A stretch of 64,000 nucleotides of DNA, from the NCBI GenBank assembly GCA_964495375.1, contig CAZBWM010000006.1, forward strand, positions 85,989-149,988. Reading direction: 5' to 3'. Of this stretch, positions 25,244 to 32,780 are shown piece by piece. Position numbers and translations under genes: made by a program. This stretch comes from JAIESQ01 sp964495375 (GTDB taxonomy: Bacteria > Planctomycetota > Planctomycetia > Pirellulales > JAEUIK01). Positions within the stretch are counted from its first letter, which is position 1; each line of letters begins with the position of its first letter. The notes under the pieces are model-generated. The model saw only the letters and a list, made by a program, of their open reading frames with translations. It had not been told where the DNA came from and did no database searches.

Positions 25244-26934
25244 ACGAGCACCTCGGCCGCTGCGAGCGGCAACTCGATTGTGAAACGGGCGCCAGCCCCG
25301 GCTCCGTCGCTGGCGGCCGTGAGGTTGCCCCCCATCTGCTGGACGGCGTTGGCCGAGGCGTGCAACCCGAAACCGTGACCGGCTTGCTTGGTCGTGAAAC
25401 CGTGCGAGAAGACGCGCGTGAGGTGGTCGGCCGCGATCCCTACGCCGTTGTCGGCCACTTCGATCAGCACCGTGTCGTGCTGCGTGGGGCTGATTCGCAG
25501 GACGAGCCGCGGATCGCTCCGCCCGCTCTCGAGCAAAGCATCCCGTGCGTTCTGCAGCAAGTTGACGAGCACCTGCAACAGCTTGTGCTTTTGCACGCGC
25601 ACTGGGGGGAGCGGCATGAACTGCCGCACCACTTCGACCTGCCGCTTCTCGATCCAGGGTGCGTGCAACCGCAGCGCGTCCTCGAACAAATGTTCGAGCG
25701 ATACCGCTTCGACGACGCCCGACACGCCGGCGTACGATTGCTGCATGGCGACGATCTGCTTGATGTGATCGACATTCGTGGTTAGTGCGCCGACCTCTTC
25801 GAGCAGGCATTCGCGCTCCGACCGCAGTTCGTCGGCCAGCAGCTTGAGAAAGCCGGGCACCTGGCGACCGCGCGGGTCTTGGGAAAGAAACTCGCCCAGT
25901 CGATCGGATTGCGCGTCCAAGAGTTCGGCCAGCCGCTGCACCTGGGGGACACTGCTGGTCCGGAGTCGCTCGGCGACCAGGGTGCACGAGACGTTGATGC
26001 TATTGAGCACGTTGCCGACGTTGTGCAGGACGTCGGTGGCGATTTCGGCCATGCCGGCGCGGTGCGCGGCGTCGACCAACTGTTCGTGCAGGGTGACGAG
26101 CTCTTCTTCGGCCCGCTGCCGCTCGGCAATCTCGCGGCTCAGCGTGACGTTGGCGCGCGATAGCTGCGCAGTCCGCGCGTCGACTCGCTGTTCGAGTAAG
26201 TCGCGGGCTTCCTCCAGCTCTTTTTCGGTTTTCGCGATCCGTTCGAGCATGCGATTGAACTCGTCGCACAGCGTGCCAAGCTCGTCCTGCGCGCTCTTAT
26301 CCACGCGCAAGGTGTAATCCCCCGCCGCCGATATTCGCTGTGCGGTTTGCGTCAGCCGGAGGATGGGCAGTGACACGAGCCGTTGCAGGCGGCTCGAAAT
26401 CAAAACCGACGCGCTCAACGAAGCCAGCATCACCAGCGCCACCACGCGCAGGTAGTGCAACGACTCGGCGCGCAGATCGTTTAGAGCGGCATGCAGATAC
26501 ACGGTGCCCAACGGCTGACCATCGAGATGCGCCATGCCGGAGCCGCCGGAGGGCCCGGCGTCGGCACAGTAGGCCCCGTGCGGTTGCGGCGCCGGCGCCG
26601 CCGGCGGTGCCCGCTTTGGCGCCGCAGGGTCTCGCACGTACGACGCCACGACTTCGCCGGAGTTGTCGTGCAAGGCAGCGTGCACCACTTCGGGCTGTGA
26701 CTGCAGTGCTGCCAGCACTTTGGCGGCCTGCGCTCGATCGCCGCGCGATAGGGCGTCGACGCTGCTGGCCCCCACGGTGTCGGCCAGGGCCACGAGGTGC
26801 TTCGTCTTGGCCGCGCGCATCATCCGCAGATCGTTGAAGACGAAGACCGCGCATGACATGCACAGCGCCGTGCCGGCGGTGACCGCCAGCAGCAGATTGA
26901 GTTTCGTCGTTAACGAAGGATGACGCAGGTGCAT
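25240..26934 (-). CDS. Membrane sensor histidine kinase
   Basis: A 564-residue sensor kinase, cognate of the HD-GYP regulator it overlaps. First helix about 13-33; periplasmic sensor region about 35-163, with a proline- and alanine-rich loop (APKRAPPAAPAPQP); second helix about 164-182; HAMP and coiled coil about 183-300. The H-box is unusual (DVLHNVGNVLNSINV, likely H304), followed by the N-box (VNLLQNARDAL) and G-boxes (DNGVGIAADHL, GHGFGLHASAN). The start is not certain: ATG at 26934 (MHLRHPS) is used; ATGs 48 and 75 bases upstream are also in frame. None has a good ribosome site. Confidence 0.9.
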   Translation of the reverse strand: MHLRHPSLTTKLNLLLAVTAGTALCMSCAVFVFNDLRMMRAAKTKHLVALADTVGASSVDALSRGDRAQAAKVLAALQSQPEVVHAALHDNSGEVVASYVRDPAAPKRAPPAAPAPQPHGAYCADAGPSGGSGMAHLDGQPLGTVYLHAALNDLRAESLHYLRVVALVMLASLSASVLISSRLQRLVSLPILRLTQTAQRISAAGDYTLRVDKSAQDELGTLCDEFNRMLERIAKTEKELEEARDLLEQRVDARTAQLSRANVTLSREIAERQRAEEELVTLHEQLVDAAHRAGMAEIATDVLHNVGNVLNSINVSCTLVAERLRTSSVPQVQRLAELLDAQSDRLGEFLSQDPRGRQVPGFLKLLADELRSERECLLEEVGALTTNVDHIKQIVAMQQSYAGVSGVVEAVSLEHLFEDALRLHAPWIEKRQVEVVRQFMPLPPVRVQKHKLLQVLVNLLQNARDALLESGRSDPRLVLRISPTQHDTVLIEVADNGVGIAADHLTRVFSHGFTTKQAGHGFGLHASANAVQQMGGNLTAASDGAGAGARFTIELPLAAAEVLV

Positions 26935-27261
26935 CGACCAAACCCGAACAGGCGGCCGCCCGACCGCAACTGGTTGTGCCATCGCGCGAATCGCGACAGC
27001 ACGCTGCACGCGCGCAACAGGTGCAGCATGCCCCTAGTAGCAAATTACGCCACAATCGTGCCAGATTAGGGGGATTTGTTAGCCTTTTTTGATGATCGAC
27101 CGCGCACCCTTCGCCCGCGACCCAGGGTCGCGGAGGCGCAATCCGAACGCGCCCTACATTGCAGCGCAGGCGGGGCAGTCGGCTGCCCATTGCGCCGTGG
27201 CGCGGTACCATGACGCGGCCGACCCGCACTACCTCTCTCATCATTAATCAAGGGATGCGCG
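26935..27261. other. Divergent intergenic region
   Basis: About 325 bases between the kinase (minus) and the isochorismatase-like gene (plus). It may include the true 5' end of the kinase gene (alternative starts at 26982 and 27009). I see no clear promoter or hairpin. Confidence 0.45.
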
Positions 27262-28485
27262 ATGCGATCGATTCAACCGGACCGGGAAGCAAGACACTCG
27301 AACGATAGCGCCGCTCTTCCGGCAGCCAGCCCGATCCAACATCAACCAAACCGCTCACACGCGCGTGTGTCGGCGCGGATGGCAGTTTCCCGCACCGCGA
27401 TCGTGATGGTGGCGATCTTGCTGCTTGGTGGTTGGATGCTCGCGGCAGCCGAGACCGATCCAGACAACAATCCGCCGGTGACCGCCGCGCCGTCGCCATC
27501 CGCCGCAAGGACGCGCACGTATGAAAACCGTTTGCGCCGCCTCGAGAGTCCGCCACCGCTGCTGGGCGACCATCCCGAGTTCGTCGAACCGGTGCGTGAG
27601 ACCGTGCGCTTCGAGGCCCCGCTGTTGGTCGACGATGCCGACGCCGATCTGGCCGTGCGCGCATGGCGCTTCAGCTACAACGCCCGCGGCATTATCGAGA
27701 TGCCGAACCGCCTGCGGGCGCGCGAAACGGCGATCATCATGGTCCACCCGTGGGGCGTAGACGATGGCCAAGGTTGGCGCACTCCTGAACCTGCCGGCGC
27801 GGCCGACTTCTGCACGCCCGAGAAGAATCATTTAGCGGCCCGGCACACGCGCGAAGTGATCGACCCGTTCTTGCAGCAGTGGCGCGCGCGGGTCGGCGTC
27901 GTGGCCTACAGCTTGCCTGGCCGCGAAGATCCGATTCGCCGCAAAATGTATCGCTCGGTGCGTGGCCGGCCCAGCGAAACCGAGCGCCGCGAAGGAGCCG
28001 CCGAACTGACTGCCAAGCTCAACAGCTTTCGCTATGAAGGCCAGCACGTGCCCGCGACACTCGCACTCTCGGCCGACACGCCGGTGATCGACTATTTCAA
28101 ACAGTTCCGCGGGCTCGACGCCGGGCCGCGCTTCAACGGCGAAGGCTTCTGGGACTTGCCGATTCCCGTCACGCGCGACATCACCGCCGAGCCTGACGAC
28201 GTCGTGATCTACGACGCTGAAGGTTACGCGGTGCTGCGAGATTTTCTCCGCGCACAGCACATCCGCCACGTGCTGCTGGTCGGGTATGCCACGGACATGT
28301 GCTTCTGCAAGACCACGGCCGGTTACGAGAATCTGTCGGGCGACTTCAACGTGTTCTTGGTCGGCGACGCCACGCTGGCGACGTTTCCGGCCAACTCGTC
28401 GCCGCGCTATGCCACGAACGCGTCGATTTCGTTCGCGGCGCTTGAGCACCTGGTAACGCAGGTGTCATGGGTAAAGTCGCTGTGA
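27262..28485 (+). CDS. Isochorismatase-like cysteine hydrolase, membrane-anchored or exported
   Basis: A 407-residue protein. A 40-residue polar head leads to one hydrophobic helix (about 43-62, TAIVMVAILLLGGWMLAAAE), then a low-complexity linker and the hydrolase domain. The nucleophile region is clear: LLVGYATDMCFCKTTAGYE with C347 at the usual position. The N-terminal strand that normally carries the catalytic aspartate reads AIIMVHPWGVDDG, so the usual D-x-Q/N pattern is altered. The family cleaves small amides or enol ethers; substrate unknown. ATG at 27262 has AAGGG 7 bases upstream. Confidence 0.75.
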   Translation: MRSIQPDREARHSNDSAALPAASPIQHQPNRSHARVSARMAVSRTAIVMVAILLLGGWMLAAAETDPDNNPPVTAAPSPSAARTRTYENRLRRLESPPPLLGDHPEFVEPVRETVRFEAPLLVDDADADLAVRAWRFSYNARGIIEMPNRLRARETAIIMVHPWGVDDGQGWRTPEPAGAADFCTPEKNHLAARHTREVIDPFLQQWRARVGVVAYSLPGREDPIRRKMYRSVRGRPSETERREGAAELTAKLNSFRYEGQHVPATLALSADTPVIDYFKQFRGLDAGPRFNGEGFWDLPIPVTRDITAEPDDVVIYDAEGYAVLRDFLRAQHIRHVLLVGYATDMCFCKTTAGYENLSGDFNVFLVGDATLATFPANSSPRYATNASISFAALEHLVTQVSWVKSL

Positions 28486-28507
28486 GCCCGAGCCTAGCAA
28501 GCAGGTC

Positions 28508-29767
28508 TTAGCGCCGAATGACCTTCACGCCGTCGACCACCTTGTCGCTCGGATGCACGATAACGACATCGCCCACGGAAAGTCCCTTAAGCACTTCGTA
28601 GGCCAGCGAATTGCTATGGCCGACCTCGATCGGCGTCAGCACGGCGCGCTCTCCAACCACGCGATACACGGCCCAACCGTCTCCTTGTCGAAAGGGGGCG
28701 CTCGCGGGTACCGTGACAACGTTCTTTCCCTGCCAGACGACGATTCGCGCTTCGACGCGGTAACCGTCTCCCAGCGCCGCCCTTTTTTCTGGCGGATCGG
28801 TGAAATCAACGACGACATCCACGCGCTGCTCTTCAACCCCTAGTGCCGAGACCTTCGTGAAGGCCGCCGGCTCGACGAGCCGCACGTCACCGCTTAAGGG
28901 AAACTCTCCACCCCAGTGAACCAACCGCACCGGCGCGCCCGGCTTGATCGCCACGGCATCGCTCGAAAGCACGTCGATCTCGATCTCCAAGTCTTCGGGA
29001 TTGCCGACCTCAATCAAGCTGGTGCCGGCCGTCACCACGCCGGCGCTCTCTTGAAAGACGTGCAGCACGCGACCGGTGATCGGCGAGCGAATCTCGATGC
29101 GAGGGACCGCGTTCGTGCCTGAGGAAGCGGCCGACTCGCCTGCGGAAGCGCCGGTTTCGATCTCCGCGCCGTTGACAGTGTCGCCGTCCGTCGCCTCGGG
29201 GCGCGACCGCACTAGCGCCGCCTGGGCCTGCTCGAGCTCGAACTGCGCGATCTGCACGGCGAACTGCGCGGCCTTGAGGTCTTCGCTACGCGTGCGCACG
29301 AGCAGCTCGGCGTCTTCCAGTTCGCTGTCGGTGATATTGTGCCGCTCTTGCAGCGTGCGCTTGCGACGATACTCGTTCTGCGCGTATTCGAGCGCGGCGC
29401 GAGCCGCTTCGAGCCGCGGCGTGGCCTGGCTCAGCGAGGCGTCGGCCGCTTTGACGCGCGCTTCTGCCTCGGCCAGCTCGCGCTTGTCCAACAGCGCCGG
29501 ATCGTTCGGTTCGATCACGGCCAGCAGAGACTTGCCGGCTTGCACCTCGTCGCCGGGATCGAGCTCGATGCGTCGCAGCCGGCCCCCGAGCGGCGCGGAG
29601 ACGGTGTAGCGCTCCTTGATGCGAGTTTTGCCCTCTTCGTCGACCGTGACCTCGAGATCGCCCTGCACGACCTCGCCCAAGTCGACCGGCACCGGTCGCG
29701 GCCAAAAGGCATACGTCAGCCCCGCGATCAGGAGCAGGGCTAGCAAGATGGGAAGCAATCGTCGCAT
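28508..29767 (-). CDS. HlyD-family efflux adaptor
   Basis: A 419-residue membrane fusion protein. An N-terminal helix (about 4-22) is followed by a lipoyl half (APLGGRLRRIELDPGDEVQAGKSLLAVIEP), a long helical hairpin (about 85-195, with A, E, R and Q heptads), the second lipoyl half (IEIRSPITGRVLHVFQESAGVVTAGTSLIEVGNPEDLEIEIDV) and a C-terminal barrel. It resembles adaptors of MacB-type or other ABC exporters. No pump gene adjoins it; an acyl-CoA dehydrogenase gene overlaps its 5' end if the TTG at 29776 is the start. ATG at 29767 is preferred. Confidence 0.85.
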   Translation of the reverse strand: MRRLLPILLALLLIAGLTYAFWPRPVPVDLGEVVQGDLEVTVDEEGKTRIKERYTVSAPLGGRLRRIELDPGDEVQAGKSLLAVIEPNDPALLDKRELAEAEARVKAADASLSQATPRLEAARAALEYAQNEYRRKRTLQERHNITDSELEDAELLVRTRSEDLKAAQFAVQIAQFELEQAQAALVRSRPEATDGDTVNGAEIETGASAGESAASSGTNAVPRIEIRSPITGRVLHVFQESAGVVTAGTSLIEVGNPEDLEIEIDVLSSDAVAIKPGAPVRLVHWGGEFPLSGDVRLVEPAAFTKVSALGVEEQRVDVVVDFTDPPEKRAALGDGYRVEARIVVWQGKNVVTVPASAPFRQGDGWAVYRVVGERAVLTPIEVGHSNSLAYEVLKGLSVGDVVIVHPSDKVVDGVKVIRR

Positions 29768-29772
29768 GCGAT

Positions 29773-30906
29773 TCAACGCGCCAGTTCGCGCACGATGATG
29801 TTGCGCTGAATCTCGCTGGTCCCTTCGTAGATCTGCAGCACCTTGGCGTCGCGGTAGAGCTTTTCGACCGGGAACTCCGTGCTGTAGCCCATGCCGCCGA
29901 ACACTTGCACCGCTTCGCTGGCCGCCCAGGTGGCGGTATCGGCCGCAAAGGCCTTGGCGTAGGCCGCCCCCATCGTGTTGCGCTGCCCATGATCGAGTTG
30001 CCAGGCTGCCTTGAGCGTGAGCAGACGGGCCGCTTCGTGACGCATCGCCATGTCGGCCAACTTATGGCCAATCGCCTGATGTTCGAGGATCGGGCGACCC
30101 ATCGTGCGGCGCTCGCGGGCGTAGCGGAGCGCTTCGTCAAGACAGCGGCGGATGAGCCCCACTGCCGACGCCGCGATCATCGGCCTTGAACGATCGAAGA
30201 CCTTCATCGCCACCAGAAAGCCCTCGCCCTCGGCACCCAGCAGATTGGCGGCTGGCACTTCGACGTCGATGAAGTTGAGCTCCGCGGCCGGAGACGCACG
30301 CTGGCCGAGCTTTTCGAGTTTCTTGCCGACCGACACGCCCGGCGTATTCATCTCGACGAGAAAGGCGCTGAGCCCGCGATGCCCGGCCGTCGGATCAGTC
30401 TTGGCGAACACGACCGCAAAGCTCGAAACCGTGGCGTTGGAGATCCAGATCTTGGTGCCGTTGAGCACGTACTTATCTTGCTTGCGGACGGCGCGAGTGG
30501 AGAGCCCGGCGACGTCGGAGCCGGCGCCCGGTTCGGTCGCCGCGTAGCAACCGAACTGCCCATCGGTCAGGCGACCCAGGTATTCCTTCTTTTGCTTGTC
30601 GGTACCGGCGACCATCAGGGCATCGGCCGAGACGGCATTCAGCCCGATCGCGCCGCCGATGCCGGTGCAGCCCCAGGCTAACTCTTCGGTGACGACCGCT
30701 TGCTCGAAGCCGCCGAGCCCGCCACCGCCGTACTCGGCCGGGATCGTCAGGTGCAACAGGCCGAGCTTGAGCGCCGCGCGCTGGATCTCGTGCGGGAACT
30801 TTTGTTCGCGATCGTGGGCGGGAGCCGCGGGCACGATCTCTTTAACCGTAAAGTTGCGCGCCAGTTCGCGCAACATTCGCTGTTCGCTCGTCAGGTCGAA
30901 ATCCAT
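29773..30906 (-). CDS. Acyl-CoA dehydrogenase
   Basis: A 377-residue FAD-dependent acyl-CoA dehydrogenase that forms the 2,3-double bond in acyl-CoA. The signatures are complete: CYAATEPGAGSDVAGL, KIWISNATVSSFAVVFAKTD, the FAD-binding QVFGGMGYSTEFPVEKLYRDAKVLQIYEGTSEIQ region and the catalytic glutamate at E361 (YEGT). Length is normal for the short/branched-chain group. The partner electron-transfer flavoprotein is not in the window. Its stop touches the downstream adaptor gene. Confidence 0.95.
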   Translation of the reverse strand: MDFDLTSEQRMLRELARNFTVKEIVPAAPAHDREQKFPHEIQRAALKLGLLHLTIPAEYGGGGLGGFEQAVVTEELAWGCTGIGGAIGLNAVSADALMVAGTDKQKKEYLGRLTDGQFGCYAATEPGAGSDVAGLSTRAVRKQDKYVLNGTKIWISNATVSSFAVVFAKTDPTAGHRGLSAFLVEMNTPGVSVGKKLEKLGQRASPAAELNFIDVEVPAANLLGAEGEGFLVAMKVFDRSRPMIAASAVGLIRRCLDEALRYARERRTMGRPILEHQAIGHKLADMAMRHEAARLLTLKAAWQLDHGQRNTMGAAYAKAFAADTATWAASEAVQVFGGMGYSTEFPVEKLYRDAKVLQIYEGTSEIQRNIIVRELAR

Positions 30907-31036
30907 GGGTCGTAGATGCCGGGGCGACGGGGTGGCTGTTGTGAAGCACTCAGCTTATAGCCCGGCTGGCCCGCCTGCTAGCGGACATTTCGCCACGGGG
31001 CGTCACTGCCCATTCATTGGTAGTAGGCGATCGCCG

Positions 31037-31873
31037 TTAACTGCTCGCGCTGCGATAGCTCCCTAGCGCCCGCTGAAAGATCCAGCGCGAAACCGCCAGG
31101 CTCGCCAGTGTGGCCACGAGCGCGCAGCCGGCAAACCACCAGTTGTCGGGATCCAGCGGTTGGGCCAGCAGCCGGGCCGGCACGTTGACCACAATCAGCA
31201 CCGGGAACAAATAGGTGAAGAACAACCGCAGCGGTGTGCCGAACGTGCCGCGATAAATATCCATCGGGTAGCGCGAGAAGTTGATCACGTAGAACCAGTA
31301 TTCGTACAGGCTCTCGTTGCGACCCAGCCAGACCGAAGCCGCCGCCAGCGGCATCATCAAGCTATATAGGATCGCCACACCACAAATCACATAGAACGGA
31401 TACAGCAGGCATTCGGCCAGGCTCGGCTGATGCTGCGTTCGCATGAGCGAGTAGCCCAGCAGTACGGCCGCCACGGCAAAGTTCGCCAAGCTCGACCACT
31501 CGATCTTCGAGAACGACACCAGGAACTGCGTGTCGATCGGTTTGGTGAGCGCGAAGTCGAGATGCCCGGTGCGGATCTGCTCGCCAAACTCGTTGGCGTT
31601 GGGCATGCAAAACGCCTGCACGGTGCTGTTGATGAACATGCCCGTGGCCAGGAAGACAAAGAACTCGTACTTCCCCCAGCCGGAGCCGAGCGATGGGGTG
31701 TACTCGTATACCAGCACGTAGAAGGCCAGGTTCATCAACATCCAGATGATCGACGAAGCGGAGTCGATGAAAAAGTTCGTGCGGAACGTCATGTCGCGCA
31801 CCAGGCTGTTGCGCGCGAACGTGCCGAACACGCGGAGGTAGCGGGCGATTTCGTTGACGCGGGCACCCGGCAT
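31037..31873 (-). CDS. ABC-2 type permease (PF06182-like), subunit 2
   Basis: A 278-residue polytopic protein with about six helices, similar in layout to the neighbouring gene. The start (MPGARVNEIARYLRVFGTFARNSLVRDM) and motifs such as IRTGHLDFALTKPIDTQF fit the ABC-2 permease group that occurs as paired permeases (COG3694/COG4587). The pair normally works with an ATPase from the same operon; none is next to it. The start is 11 bases after the stop of subunit 1, so they are co-transcribed. Confidence 0.82.
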   Translation of the reverse strand: MPGARVNEIARYLRVFGTFARNSLVRDMTFRTNFFIDSASSIIWMLMNLAFYVLVYEYTPSLGSGWGKYEFFVFLATGMFINSTVQAFCMPNANEFGEQIRTGHLDFALTKPIDTQFLVSFSKIEWSSLANFAVAAVLLGYSLMRTQHQPSLAECLLYPFYVICGVAILYSLMMPLAAASVWLGRNESLYEYWFYVINFSRYPMDIYRGTFGTPLRLFFTYLFPVLIVVNVPARLLAQPLDPDNWWFAGCALVATLASLAVSRWIFQRALGSYRSASS

Positions 31874-31884
31874 GGCGATTTCGT

Positions 31885-32700
31885 TCAACCTCCGAAGGCG
31901 CTGTACCGCTTGACGCCATAGTGAAACGACAGCCGGCAGGTCACGGCGAAAAACAACACCCAGGCTGCCTGCACGATCAATCCGTTGACCAGCTCTTGCC
32001 CGCTCACTTTGCCGAGGAAGACCGCGGCGGGAAAGTACGCCAGGTACTTCAGCGGCAGTGCCTGCACGAACTGCCCCCAGAAGCCCGGCAGCATGTCGAT
32101 CGGAAACATGTGCCCCGAAAAGAAAAAGCTGAACAGCATGTAAACAAACAGCAGCGAGCTGACTTCGAGAAACCAGAAGCCGACCATGCCGATCGTCGCT
32201 TCGAGAAAGAAGCCCAGCAGAAACGACATCACCAGCGACGCGAGGAACGCCGCCACGACGGCCGGATCGGGCCAACCGCCGAAGAACCCGCGCGCCAGGT
32301 AGAACACCAGCGCGAACGGCGCCGCCGCTACCAGGTAATAGACCAGCTTGTGGGCCACGCGTTTCAGTAGCAGAAAGCCGACCATGTCGATCGGCTGGAT
32401 CAGGTACTTTTTGATGGTGCCGTTGCGAATGTCCAACGCAATGGTGCTGGCCAGGCCGGGCATGCTCGAAAAGGCGCGCGACACCTGGGTGAGCAGGAAG
32501 TAGGCCATGAAGTTTTCGTAGGTGTAGCCGGCGATCGGCTCGTCGCGGTTGGCCGCGAAGACCGCGGCCCAGAGAAAGATCTGAGTCACGAACGGCAGGA
32601 ACCGCATCAGCGTGCCGAGCGCAAAGTCGCCGCGGTAGACGAGTCGCTCGGAAAGCGAGATCGCTAGTACGGTCCACCAGGTTTGCACTCGAGCGTACAT
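31885..32700 (-). CDS. ABC-2 type permease (PF06182-like), subunit 1
   Basis: A 271-residue permease with six predicted helices (for example LPFVTQIFLWAAVFA, YYLVAAAPFALVFYLA, FLASLVMSFLLGFFLEA). The motif DIRNGTIKKYLIQPIDMVG parallels the IRTGHLDFALTKPID motif of the downstream permease, showing that the two are paralogues. Start at 32700 (MYARVQTWW); an upstream ATG would add 12 residues. Substrate unknown. Confidence 0.82.
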   Translation of the reverse strand: MYARVQTWWTVLAISLSERLVYRGDFALGTLMRFLPFVTQIFLWAAVFAANRDEPIAGYTYENFMAYFLLTQVSRAFSSMPGLASTIALDIRNGTIKKYLIQPIDMVGFLLLKRVAHKLVYYLVAAAPFALVFYLARGFFGGWPDPAVVAAFLASLVMSFLLGFFLEATIGMVGFWFLEVSSLLFVYMLFSFFFSGHMFPIDMLPGFWGQFVQALPLKYLAYFPAAVFLGKVSGQELVNGLIVQAAWVLFFAVTCRLSFHYGVKRYSAFGG

Positions 32701-32780
32701 CGAGTGCGATTGTCGCGAACGGGGGCAATTGGGCAAGGTGTGCCGCCGAAATCACACGGCCGGGGAGTCGCCTGTTGGGC

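Noticed and set aside
26300..26310. Single DnaA-box-like TTATCCACG
   Set aside because: A lone match within a kinase coding region; an origin would need a cluster.
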